Below are positions 43,302-54,539 of a stretch of 64,000 bases of DNA, in pieces. Position numbers and translations under genes: made by a program. Source of the stretch: Rhynchopus euleeides (taxonomy: Eukaryota > Euglenozoa > Diplonemea > Diplonemida > Diplonemidae); NCBI GenBank assembly GCA_963210315.1, contig OY723276.1:1426001-1490000 (forward strand), in the 5' to 3' direction. How positions within the stretch are numbered: position 1 is the first letter of the stretch; every line of letters starts with the position of its first letter. Below the pieces are notes generated by a model, which worked only from the letters and a program-made list of their open reading frames with translations, searched no databases and was not told the DNA's origin.

Positions 43302-44534
43302 ATGGCCAAGGACAAAAAGGGAAAGGCGAAGTCCCCCGCGACCACCACACCCCAGAACAAGCAGGAATCGCTCCCGTCTGACGACGGAAAAGCCGAGGCG
43401 GCACCCGTATCCCGGGACGAATTCCGCCGGCTGATGGAGCGCCTGGAGGGGTTGGAGGCGCAGCGTTCCCTGCCGACTGCAGACGGCGCGCGCCCAGCGG
43501 AGGATGCCACGCGTTCCCTGCCCACGGCGGCGGACGGCGCGGGCGAGACGGACCAGGAGCGGAGTGCCGCGCGTTCCCTGCCCTTCGCGGCGGATGGCGC
43601 GGGCCCTCCTGTTTCGCGTTCCCTGCACACAGCAGACGGCGCGCAGCCGGCAGGGGGTGCCACGCGTTTCCCGCCCTCTGCGGCGGACGGCGCGGGACTG
43701 CCCGAGTCGCGTTCCCTGCACACAGCAGACGGCGCGCAGCTGGCGGGGGGTGCCACGCGTTTCCCGTGTTTTGCAGCGGACGGCGCGGGACCCTCTGTAT
43801 CGCGTTCCCGACGCACAGCGGCTGACGCCCGGATGATCAGGGATGGTACCACGCGTTTCCTGCCTTCTACGGCAGACGGCGCGGGTCCCCCTGCACAGCC
43901 ATGCGCGCGACACCTGCCCACGGCAGACGGTGCCGGGTTTGCCTCTGACAGCGACTACCACCGGGTGGATTTTCCCCCGCGCCACCGCCGCGCGCGATCC
44001 CGATCCGCGGACTCGAGCACCGACAGCTCGTCTGCTGCCCCTTTTGCGGGCCGGGACCCGCTGGACCCCGCAACCTGGGGGAACGTGCCGGACGACCTCC
44101 GGCCCGGCATCATGACGGACCTCCACGCGAGATTTGCCCCCCTGAGGGCGGACGCGGGGGCCGCAGGACACGAAGCCGCGGCCCACCTGCGCACGCTGCA
44201 CGCGATCGCTGCCGCGGTCGGCCCGAGCGGAAGCGCCGCCGACCGAGCTCTGGTGGAGATCGGTCGGAGCACCATCGGGCGGTGCATGGTGCTGGATCGG
44301 CTGCAGGCGGGCGACGCAACCGGAGCCGCCGCACTCTCCGCCGAACTCTTCGGGACCCAGCACACCCCGCACTACCTGAGGAGCGCGTCAAAGCGCGCCG
44401 ACAGGGCCTCAGGGTGGCGGCGGAAGCGGGAGAACCCCGACCAGGGGGGCCGGCCGAACACCCCACGCGAGCCCTCCAAGAGGGGGGGGCGCAAGCACAG
44501 GCTTTCCGGGGACAAGCCGAGGCGTTTTCGCTGA
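43302..44534 (+). CDS. Gag-like gene of the retroelement
   Basis: A protein of 410 residues, with a basic, Lys-rich start (MAKDKKGKAKSPA). About a dozen imperfect repeats centred on an ADGA motif fill the first half, and a more globular region with a basic Arg-rich end follows. It is identified as gag-like by position ahead of the recombinase and RT genes; no zinc knuckle is seen. Confidence 0.55.
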   Translation: MAKDKKGKAKSPATTTPQNKQESLPSDDGKAEAAPVSRDEFRRLMERLEGLEAQRSLPTADGARPAEDATRSLPTAADGAGETDQERSAARSLPFAADGAGPPVSRSLHTADGAQPAGGATRFPPSAADGAGLPESRSLHTADGAQLAGGATRFPCFAADGAGPSVSRSRRTAADARMIRDGTTRFLPSTADGAGPPAQPCARHLPTADGAGFASDSDYHRVDFPPRHRRARSRSADSSTDSSSAAPFAGRDPLDPATWGNVPDDLRPGIMTDLHARFAPLRADAGAAGHEAAAHLRTLHAIAAAVGPSGSAADRALVEIGRSTIGRCMVLDRLQAGDATGAAALSAELFGTQHTPHYLRSASKRADRASGWRRKRENPDQGGRPNTPREPSKRGGRKHRLSGDKPRRFR

Positions 44535-45490
44535 GCCCATACTCTTTCATCCAGGAGGGCACCGGGCAGCCCCGTCGGGGGCGTCCCCCACAGCAGGAGC
44601 CACCACTCACGGACTCGGAGGTCCTGGAAGTGCTGGAGGCGGGGAGGGGGTGGATCCGGGGGTCTCTCGCAGACACCACGTGGTCCCAACAGGCCAGTGT
44701 GGTGCGCCGCCTGCAGCAGTTCCAGGAGCATTGGAACAGTGCGACGGGCGTGACCCTCCCCCCCGCCCAGGCCAGCGTACTCTGGGTGTCCGGCCTCCTG
44801 CTAAAGGGCAAGGTGACCCCAGCCTCCGCCCTGCAATACACCGTGCTGATCCGGGGGTGGCTCAAACGGGCGGCCATCCCCCACGACAAACAGGTGCTCG
44901 CGGACTTCTCCCGCAGCTTGCTTCGCAAGGGGGCGAAGCAGCCTGTGCGGCAGGCGCACCCAGCGACATCCCGCGACATCGCGCGGGCGTGCTCCATCAC
45001 CACAGACCCTCTCCTGCGCCTGATGATACTCGTCGCGTGGTACAGCGCGGCGCGCTACGCCGACGTCGCCACCCTCACCCCCGGTCGTATCGATTTTTTC
45101 CCCGCCTACATCTCCCTGAACTGGGCGGGGACGAAGTCCGATCCCTTTGCGGAAGGTTGCGTCACCGCAATCGCCCTCAGCGGAGAGGACCGGGCGTACC
45201 TGGAGCGCCTCTGCATGGCGCATGGCGGGGACGAGCAACTCTTCGGCTTCTCGCGCGATCAGTTCGCGAGGGCTTTACAAGCGGCGAATCCGCTGCTGAC
45301 GGCTCACTCCGTCCGCCGAGGTGCACTGCAGGAGCTGCTGGATCGAGGCTACTCGGCGACGGAGATCCTCCTCGTGAGCCGCCACAAGTCGTTGTCATCC
45401 CTGTTTCACTACCTGCCCCAGAGCAGGACGGAGCAGGTGCGGACGACGGCGGACATGTCGCAAACCCTGGCCCAAGGCCTTTCCCTCTAA
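44530..45490 (+). CDS. Tyrosine recombinase of the retroelement
   Basis: The frame overlaps the end of the gag-like gene, so the exact start is uncertain. An N-terminal SAM-like helical domain is followed by the recombinase catalytic set: Arg in WYSAARYADVATL, His and Arg in HSVRRGAL, His in SRHKSL, and the nucleophile Tyr in LFHYL. The enzyme integrates the circular DNA intermediate of DIRS-order elements. Confidence 0.8.
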
Positions 45491-45499
45491 ACCCTGCTT

Positions 45500-47241
45500 T
45501 CCCTCCTTCTTTTTCCAAGATCCTGGCGCCGCCCGCGGCGACATACGCCCCTGAGCCGACAGGCGATGGCAGGTTCGACGGACGCCCGGACGTGGTTTCT
45601 GGGTACGGCGATGTGGGTCTTTTTTCCGGAGAGGGACGGCTGGCTCCGCCCGAGCCCCGCTCCGACGAGCCGTTGGCGCCGATATCGATCAGCCGGATTC
45701 GGCTGGAGGTGCTGGCGAATATGGATCCGTCGGGCGAGCTGCGTGAGACGCTTGCCCTGATCCGGGACCCCGCTATTTTTCTATCTGCTTTCCTGGAGCC
45801 GGACCCGGTGAGACGAATCCACCGGGACAGTGCAGCCCGTCGCTGCGTTTCGAGGCACATGCTAGGGCACCTGGACAGTCTTCTGCAATACGAGGTGGTG
45901 TCCATCGCCATCCCCCCGCTGGTTGCCATGCCCGCTTTCGTGGTGAGCAAGCCCTCCGGCGGGTCGCGGTTCATCCTGGACTGCCGGAAGCTGAACGTGC
46001 GGATGCGCCGACCGCAGTCGACTCCTCTGCCAGGGATCAGGGACGTGATCCAGCGTTTCCTGGATGCCCGGTATGTGGCCTCTGCAGACCTGCGGAGCTG
46101 CTTTTACCAGTTCCCCCTTCACCCTACCATCTCGGAGTTTTTTGGGATGCACCTGGCGGGAGCGAGGGGACCATACGTGCGGGCGGCGATGCGTGTGATG
46201 CCCATGGGATGGGCGCATGCCCCGAGCATTGCACAGCGTTCGATGCTGGCCCTTCTCCCTGTGGTGGAGGGGGTCAGCTGGATCGACAACGCGTTCCCCC
46301 TGGGGCAGACCCAGGAGGAATGCAACGCGAGGCTGGACTCTTTTCTCTCTCGGTGCAAGGATGTCAAGGCAGAATTGAAGCCTGACATCGAACGCGCCAC
46401 ACAGCGGCTCACCGCCTTGGGGCTGGAGTTCGACCTGCAGCACTCGCGTTTCCGCATGTCGGAGGCGTGGGTCGCGAAGGTGCGCGACTCACATGATATT
46501 CGCTGCGCTCTGGCGGGTTCATGCACCCCCCGCCAATTCTTCCGGCTGTGTGGGGCTCTGGTGTGGTACATGCACTCATGCTCCCTTCCCCTGTGTTTCA
46601 TGAAGGCGATGCTGTCTTTTCTCCGGGGCCTGGGGCGCCGGATCCACAGTGGGGCAGTGCTGTGGGACGCAACTATCGGTGTTCCTGCAGCTACATGCAC
46701 CGAAACAACGAACGCAATTGCGTCTCTCGTGGAGAATGACTGGCACCGAGCCCCGGAGGCGGCAACCACGGTGGGGTGGTCGGATGCGTCGTCGGGCGCT
46801 TGGGCGGCTATCTACGAGGATGCCGGACTTGATACACAGGGTGAACGGGTGTGTTACGGGGTCTTCAGCGACACGGGCATTCACATTTTTATAAAAGAAC
46901 TCTTGGCGGCCCTGCAGTGCGTAGCGTTGGCGGCGGTCTCTGACCGCCCGCGAAACGCCGGGTTGCGCCTGATGGTGGACAATGCCGCGGTCGTGTCTGC
47001 TGTGAACCGTGGCCACTCATCAAATTTCCTTGCAAATGAGTTGTTGTGTCTCCTTTTTTCCCTGGCCCGTGCATCGGACATGGCGGTGCACTGCACGTGG
47101 GTGTCGACAACCGCTCAGAGGGCGGACGCGTACACCCGCGGGGCGGTCCCCGAACGTGCCGTACCCCCTGCCCTGAACACGGCGGTCAGGAATATCAACA
47201 CGTCTTCCAGAGTCCGCCAGGTGCTGGCGACCATGCGTTAA
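45500..47241 (+). CDS. Reverse transcriptase / RNase H of the retroelement
   Basis: The frame is open from well upstream, and recognisable RT sequence begins near 45,900. RT blocks include KPSGGSRFILDCRKLN, ASADLRSCFYQFPLHP and MPMGWAHAPSIAQ. The RNase H domain follows with VGWSDASSGAWAA, ELLAALQC and LMVDNAAVVSAVNRG. It ends 62 bp before the right direct repeat. Confidence 0.8.
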
Positions 47242-47383
47242 GAGGATTATTCCCCCCTTCTTCCTTTCTTTTCCTCCCTTTGGGAGGTCCCTTTGGGATT
47301 GGGGTGCGATCAACGAAAAACTTTTTCTCGTTTACCTTTCGTATTTCTTCACGAATGATCCTGCACGACTCCAGCTATATTTT

Positions 47384-47882
47384 TTCGTGTTTCAGCGTCT
47401 CAGTACCTACGCAACCGTCCCGCTCCCCTTTATATCTTGTGATCCGCCCCGGTTGCAGTAGGGTTGTGTGCCCCAATACATTCCTCCTCTCCCCGCTTCT
47501 CCTTTTCCCTCCTCCCTGCCACTGTGCGACAACCTGGCTTAGACACTTGCCTTCCCTCTCTCTTAGTATTATCTCGCATCTTTCAACGCAACTCTTTTCT
47601 TTTTTGTTTATTTTGTCAAGTTCGGCCGCAGCCAACTCCGGGAACTTTTCACCGTACAGACCTTTTTTGCAAACACTTCACACACACCCGGCAGGCTGTG
47701 GGGGCGTTCAGCTTTTGAAGAACACCCAAACCGTCGTTGCCCCCCCCCCCCCCCCTTTCTTTCTTGCGATTCACCCGGTTGTAGTAGTTATTGAAAAACC
47801 ATACGCATCAATATATCCAACACCAACCCGGCACCGCTCCTTCTCTCTCTCTCTCTCTCTCATCCCCACCCCCCTGGCAACG
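47384..47882. other. Leader of the first Cys-rich gene
   Basis: No gene is seen. Pyrimidine-rich sequence with a C14 run (about 47741-47754) and a TC repeat (47845-47861) leads to the start codon at 47883. Confidence 0.5.
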
Positions 47883-50773
47883 ATGCTACCGCCACGACAC
47901 CACCACCCCCTCCTGCTCCTGGCGCTCCTTCTTCTGCTCCCCACCGCCGCCGGTGCCGCTGCGCTGCCCCTGCGGCACACCCAGCATGCGAGCAGCAGAG
48001 GGAGCCACCACCGCCTCCACACCAACACCGCCTCTTCCGACGCACCCTCTTTCGGGAGGCTCCAACGGCAGGCGGAGAGGGAGCTGGAGGTATTGTGGGC
48101 AGTGTTGGGGGAGTCAGGCTTCCAGGCAGGGCGCCGCGCAGGCGTGCAGTCCGACGTACGGCAGGCCTGTGCGGTAGAGTTCTCCCTCTGCATGGAGGGG
48201 GTGGCGTCGGAGCTCCCGCAGTTCCAGCAGCACTATATTGCGGAGGCAGCGCGGTGCGCCACCACGACATGCGGCTGTGCCGAGGCTGCAGCGCTGCGGT
48301 GCAACACGACGTGCCACACGCAGCATGCTGCAGGATCTGCGGGTCTGGAGAACTGCGTCACCTCAGGCTGTGGCCTCTCCCGCAACCGCCCCGCAGGCGT
48401 GCGGCTCGCAGAGGTGGCACTCTTCGGCAGCGGCGGGGAGCGGATCCCCATTAAGGGGGTGCGTGGGAGCGGGGTGTCTCCTGAGAGCCTGGCGGACGGC
48501 AACCCCGGCACAGCCTGGTTCGATCCGGACATCGGGTCTGCGTCTGTCACCTTCACCACGGCTGCCCCCTGCCGGCCGGAGAGTCTGACCGTCACCACTG
48601 CCGAGGGGGACGACGCCGGGGCTGACCCCATCGACTTTTCCTTCGAAAGGCTCGACGCCACGCAGGGGTTCTTCGTGTCGATGGCCTCCGTCACCGGGGG
48701 TGGTGTGGGTGGCAAGGCTGTGCCTGCCGCGAGAGGGGTTGAAGGGGAGGCGGTGCAGCTGCTGGCCTGCGTGAATGCGCTGGACCAGGCAAACGGCGCG
48801 GGGTTCTGCGAGGGGGAGCTGCGGCTGCAGAAGACATGCGAGTCGGACTTCTGCCCCACATGCCCTGAGGCAGGCGGGTGCGACGTGCTCTGCGGCATCC
48901 CCTGCGCCAACGGCACAGAGGCATCGGAGTTCCGCCTCGTCGTGCGGAGGCTCCGCAACCCTGGGAGGTGCGACCCGCAGGCCCTTGCCGCTGCATCCCC
49001 CGGCAGCGATGCGGAGGGCCGTGCGAAGGCCGCCTGCGGGCTGCCCTTCGTTGCGGGTGGGATGTGCCAGTCCAGCTTCCAGGGGCTCAGCAGCTGCGGC
49101 GACGAGCCCTGCCCCATCACAGAGGTGGAGACGTCCTTCTCGGATGCCACGGGGCATGCCTTCTCCTTCGACAATGCGGCGTGCTTCTTCGTCGAGCAGT
49201 GCTACGACTTTGGGACCTGCAAGCTCGGCATCCTCCGCGGGTTTGCGCAGAGCAACGCGGCGCAGCTCACCCCCGCCACCCTCTCTGCATGTGAGGCGAC
49301 ATTCCGATGCACCTCCAGCAGTGCGGTGAACAGCACGCAGGAGTGTGCGGAGCACCGCTACACAGTGTATTCTGCCAGCAAGGCAAAGTGCACCGAATCC
49401 GCTGTGTGTGACGAGGTTGCGCACGTCGCCTCCACGACTCCCGTCACCCTCGCCACCTGCGAGGATGCCTACGCAGCGCTGTTGCAGTCGGGTCCCACAG
49501 GAGGCGCAGGGCGTATGGAGAAGTCCTGCGGCGAGATGATCTGCGAACAGCTCGCATCGGCAGTTCCTGGGGCTTCCACATCGCTTTGCGGCGGCAACAG
49601 CTGCTGCGTCCAGCCTGCGAAGGATGGCCAGGCTGAGCTCATCGGCGAGCTGGAAGATTTGGGGGGTTCTCCGAAGAGGTGGCGTTCAAAATACCTGACC
49701 TGCGCACAGCTCGAATACTACACGGCGCACAGGCATGCTTGCATGGAGGTGGTCGCCCCTGTGGGGGAGATCGGCCCTGCCTGCGGGAGCTATGTCACCG
49801 AGAGGTTCTGGGGGGCGGTAGGTGGGTTGTCGGAGAGTTGTCTCACCAGCTTAGGCGATGCGGTGTATGTCGATAAGGATGGGGTGGCGTGTGGATCGAA
49901 GAGGATGTGTGACAGGGCATCTGCCTTCTACCCGCGGTGCGGCAGCCGCCCCTTGGGCCTGCAGGCGTGCAACTTCACGAATGCCAACATGAGTGCAGAT
50001 GCGGTGCAGATGGCGCAAGGCGCAGGGGGCGTCTGCGGCTGCCCCGACACCCATGAGTGTGGGGAGACGACAGGCAGGTGTGTCCTGCGCGCGCCTGCCC
50101 CCGAGACAGGTGCGCCTCAGGGTGGCGGTGTCACGCAGGGGCCGGCTGTGCCTGAGACAGCTGTGCCAAAGGGGGGTGTGTCGACAGAGGCACCGCCTGA
50201 TGCCGGAGGTATGCATTGTGTGTGTGTGTGTGGACAGTGGAGGCAGCAGCAGCGTTCGCTCGGTGCGTCCTACACTAAACTGTGGAGAAAAAAGATTGCC
50301 GTGTGTGTGTGGTGGTGGGTGGCAGTAGTGGGGGCTGTATCCTGCAAAGAGAGTGGTTGTCGTGGGGTATCGCATTGTAGTGTGTGTTGAGGTGGCCATA
50401 CACAACCACGCATTGGCGCAGGTGAATCCAGCGGCGCTGCGTGGCTGCCCTTTGTGCTTGCAGGCACCGGAGCCCTGCTGTGCGTGCTGCTGGCGGTGTT
50501 TGTGTTTACCTGCCTGAGGCGCAACTCCGGATCTCGAGATGATACCACACACCACGTATGCCTGCCTGCCTGCCAGCCAGCCCGACTCAGCATCCCCGAG
50601 CAGTTCAGGGCAAAGTGTGGCCCTCTTGCCTCCTCCTGTGCATAGCTGAGGTGCTCGCTTGTGAGTTTACCTGTGGTTCAGGGTGACAGTCTCTTCAGGC
50701 AAACACACCCATCCCGTCTGCACAGAACGAGTTGATGCTCCCGCAGGCTGTGCCCGCTGAGATGCCTGTCAAG
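47883..50773 (+). CDS. Large Cys-rich surface protein 1 (multi-exon)
   Basis: Exons 47883-50208, 50464-50555 and 50726-50773 are supported by GTATG donors and CAG acceptors with matching phases; the last donor-like site (50774) suggests a further exon I cannot place, or the frame reads on to a stop at 51232. A strong signal peptide (a run of L and A after MLPPRHHH) leads into about 740 residues with many Cys. A paired CGCAEAAALRCNTTCHTQ motif is followed by a discoidin-like region (ESLADGNPGTAWFDPDIGS, about residues 200-220). Repeated C-rich blocks and a PYYPRC-like end (ASAFYPRCGSRPLGLQACNF) follow. Exon 2 encodes a membrane helix (GALLCVLLAVFVFTCLRR). It is clearly paralogous to the gene at 60610. 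A secreted/adhesive role is inferred; no named family. Confidence 0.75.
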
Positions 50774-51232
50774 GTATGGCCGTTCCGTGTGGAGGGTGGG
50801 TGCGGCATCACATGGGCTTCTGCTGCCCACGCACATCCCGCCTGTCATGCGATGTCATCATCAAACATGCGCAAGGCGGAGGCAACGTGCCTTTCAACGC
50901 ATCACCACAATCACGACAGGAAGATGACACAGAATCGTGTCCTGGGGTGTGAGGCTGCGCCGATATTCGCAACGTCACTGCATGAGGGTGGGTTGTTCTG
51001 CCAGTGGTGCGCACCTGCCCCAGACACTTCCCGGCATCGTGCTGCCATGTCCATGTGCAACACAGCATGCAAGGGTGTTGGGGGGTTTTTTTTCTGGATG
51101 CGCTCTGTTCGGAACTGCATCGGACTGTCCTTTTCTTACAAACATGTTAGACCAAAGAACGTGAAGAGTGGTTCACATGGTGTTCGTACTGGCCGTGCTG
51201 CAACGTTAACTTGTCTCAGAACCGTTGTCTAG

Positions 51233-52474
51233 AAGTGAAATAACGAAGCTCCAATAAGAAGTCTTTTTGCGGGAACCATTACCGGAAAACCCCACTTCCG
51301 GGATGTCCTGGGGGTGGTTCTGGCAGCCAAAGCCCCCCCCTCCGACCCCCCCACCCCCCACCCCTCCAGCCGGCAATTCACCCCTCCCTCCCTCCTTACC
51401 TGTCTGTCTGTCTCTCACTCCATCACCGTGAAAGGATGTTATTTGCACCCCCCCCCCCCCCGGGTGGTCTCCGATATCGACAGTTTTTTTTGACAAAGTT
51501 TGACGATTTCCTCCTCTAAACAGGATGAAATGCACCCACAAAAAACGCGCCGGTTTAAGACACCCCCTCTCTCTTCTCCAAAAGACACCGATGCCCCCAT
51601 GGGCTCTGCATCACCCGCGCAGCCCGCCCGATGCGGGCCTGCGAAAGGGGGTTGCAACCCCCATGTGACGGAAGGCGGCGGTGCTGTGAGGTGTCGCAGG
51701 TGTCTGCGCCCCACGGATTCTTCAGACACCCACACGGAGCCGCCCCCACCTGGCGGGCCATCTTATGCAGCACTCCAACAAACACCGGGTGGGGTCAGCA
51801 TCGGTGGTGCAAACCGCACTATCGGGTGACGTCGCTCCATGACACTGCGCGTCAACCTGCTAACCAGCAGGCCTTTTCTCGTCTTTTTCGTACCGTAGTT
51901 TTGGGTTCAGCGTGCCGGCATCGCGCAGTGTCCCTGAATGCCGCAGCGCGAGAACCTTGTTTGGGAGAACTCCGCCGGGACCTGTGAAGAGCCACGAGGC
52001 ATTTGTGGAGGCAAGGAGAAAATATCGGCAGCGTTTTTGGTAAAGAGGCCGTGCCCCCTCACCACCACCACCCCCTGCGCTGCGGGTGGTGCTGCTGGTG
52101 TGCTGTGTGGACCCTCGGGGCAAGTGCGGTGGTGGTCTCACAGCCCCTGGGTTGAGGCACGCACGACTGACTAGACAAAATATAGCTTGGCGTGAGGGTG
52201 GAGGGGGGGGATAGAGGGGGGGGCAGTGCCTCTCGAGCCTCAGAGTGATATCCTCCGCGCGTGTTCGGTTTTCAGTCAGTATTGCAAAACACAATTTGTC
52301 AATCGCCGAGGAGAGTGGGAAAACCCCAACACAATGTCCCCTCCCCCCGACAACCCGCATCATACGACGCATGCCGGTACCCGCTCACCCACTCCACCCC
52401 AAACGGTGTTGCAAATGGGCAGGTTTTGTGTGTGACAAACCCCACGACCGCCTGTCGTGTGTTGATAAATTATT
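51233..52474. other. Spacer between Cys-rich gene and repeat elements
   Basis: No gene is seen. C-runs lie near 51330-51360 and 51448-51461, and G-runs near 52203-52222. Possible further exons of the Cys-rich gene could lie in the first part but show no clear signal. Confidence 0.4.
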
Positions 52475-54525
52475 ATACATACACATACATTGGGCGTTAT
52501 TCCGTTACCAGTAACGGTAATAACGTTATTTTTGCGTTATTTTTTGACCCCAAAAAAGGCAGCATTTCCCGGTGAATCTGACCCGAAACTCGGGTCCCTA
52601 CCCCCCCTAAAAGAATTTTCTTGGGTAAAATATCACTCCAGGGGGCCACTCCGTGATGTCAAAAAATTGGAAAACGTTTTCTCCTAAAATAACGCGTTAT
52701 TTTTCCGTTATTTTCATGAAAACTTGCGTTATTCGGACAATTTTGCGGGCGGATGGTGTAGTTTTTGGTGGAGATGGCTCCAGAATACCCCCCTGGGACC
52801 ATTTTTTGGATAATAACGCACGGACATGTCGAGTTTCGTGAAAAAAACATGTTTTTTGGCTTTTTCAAGGCAAATACTGCAGAAACCCCTGCAACCTTGC
52901 AGCATCCAATGTTCCTGGAGTGAAATTTGGAGTGAAAATCACTCCAAAATCACTCAGTGTGGACGCAGAAGTGAATCCTTCAGGAATACACCCGCACACC
53001 TCACATTGGCGGTGTATAAACCACCTGATATTTTTACTCGTTACGAGCGACGAAGTAGCGCGAAGTAGCGACGTGCCCATTTTTTCCCGGTCCGTTCTAA
53101 AATAGTTACGTTCCAAAAGTCCGTTACTGGTGCTGTCAAAGACGCTTCGCACAATATACGCACGAACTACCCAAAGTACGCTCGGGCTACGCACGAAGTA
53201 CGCAGGAACTACGCAATTTGAACTTTCTTGCACCCCCCAGTCATTATTTGCACGCACTCCAGGTCCCATATTTGCACCAGTGCAAATATGAGACCTGGAG
53301 TGCAAATATGAGGAATTTCCGAGTTCGTCGTGATGTGCAAAACATGACTGGGTTGTGCAAGAAACCATCATCTGCACCCCGTATCGGCCTCAATTGCACC
53401 CTCGTGCAGGTAAAAAAAGGCCTCGGGCCTCCGGCCCTCGGACCGTTTTTTAATTACGCACACGACCTTCGCGCGGAAAGTGTCATTCAGCCCTGCCAAA
53501 CGTGCTCTACACACCACCCCCTTCATCAGGCAAGTGGGTTTGTAAGGGTGTGTGGAAGCGTCAACGCTCGGGTGCAGGAAATTTACATTTTGGTCGCAAA
53601 TGGCGTTACACATGCACTATGCACAACGTGTGCACGATTTCGGCAGAACTACGCACAACCAACGCAATTTGGACCTTTCAACAACACCATTCACGGTACT
53701 TCGATTTTGGGTGGGAAAGATGGGGCAAGGAAGTGGCAAAAACTGCGAAGAAGGTCGAAAATTTTCACATTTTCATCAGAAACCATATTCAACGGATTCC
53801 AATTTTCGGGTGAAATCAAGCAGGTTGGCACAATGGCTCATGTTCACCCAAAAATGCACCTACCAAACCTCTTTTGCTTGATTTTTGGGACGGCATGGGT
53901 GATCCAGAGGCCAAAAATCACGATTTTTTCACCAATTCCTTCGACAACGGACAGTTCCAGACCACAAGGACCACATTTTGGGGTCAGAATTTTCTCGGTC
54001 AAAAAATTCGAAAAATCTGAAATCTCTCGGAATTTTGAGCATTTTTTGAGATTGGCATGCCCATTTTAGACCCTTTGCGTGGCTCTAAACCCAAAAATTT
54101 GCTCGAAAATGGCCTCAAATAGCCTAAAACAGCCCATTCTGGCCACCCCGAAAAAAAATTCGAAAAGGGTCCCCCTATAGAAGTTGCCCAAAAATACCGA
54201 AAATAACGCGGTATTACCGGTAATAACGGTAATAACGTTACCGATAACGTTATTACCGTTACTGATAACGGTATTACCGTTACCGATAACGGTAATAACG
54301 GTAATAACGTTACCGATAACGTTATTACCGTTCCTGATAACGGTAATAACGGTATTACCGTTATCGATAACGGTATAACGCGGAAAAATAACGTTACCGA
54401 TTTTCGGATAACGTTATTCGGCCGTTCTGGAACGTTATTAACGGTAAGTTATTTTACCGAAAAAATAACGGTATTACCGTTACTGGTAACGCAATAACGC
54501 CCGATGTATGCATACATTATATAAA
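52475..54525. mobile_element. 2-kb inverted-repeat element, GTAATAACG-rich
   Basis: Inverted ends contain gggcgttatt.cgttaccag and taacggtaat at both sides (52492-52530, complemented at about 54460-54503), extending outward through catacat. The right 300 bp (54200-54500) is a palindromic array of ggtaataacg / cgttattacc units. An internal 20-bp palindrome (ctccaggtc.catatttgcac) lies at about 53258-53300. It is AT-richer than the window and non-coding; it carries copy B of the dispersed 110-bp repeat. It is probably a non-autonomous DNA element. Ends are approximate. Confidence 0.65.
53457..53570 (+). repeat. Dispersed 110-bp repeat, copy B
   Basis: It is highly similar to 59829-59950 and 651-756, starting (t)tacgcacacgac. 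It lies nested inside the inverted-repeat element at 52475-54525. Confidence 0.75.
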
Positions 54526-54539
54526 TAGTTTGATAAGTT

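Larger units (their letters stand above)
43056..47383 (+). mobile_element. VIPER/DIRS-type tyrosine-recombinase retroelement
   Basis: A retroelement of about 4.3 kb bounded by two direct repeats of 80 bp (43056-43135 and 47304-47383) that are identical base for base. The first 18 bases of the repeat occur a third time at 43268-43285, just before the first gene. Parts in order: gag-like gene, tyrosine recombinase, reverse transcriptase with RNase H, in overlapping frames as is usual in the family. The order with the recombinase in the middle is as I recall for VIPER elements of trypanosomes. It looks whole, and identical repeats suggest a recent insertion. It begins 14 bp from the DNA transposon's right end. 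The outer limits may extend a little beyond the repeats. Confidence 0.85.

Noticed and set aside
53218-54069. 283-codon plus frame
   Set aside because: It lies inside an inverted-repeat element and runs through a palindrome and a dispersed repeat copy; chance frame.
54200-54500. CRISPR-like array
   Set aside because: Units are contiguous palindromic repeats without unique spacers, in a eukaryotic genome.
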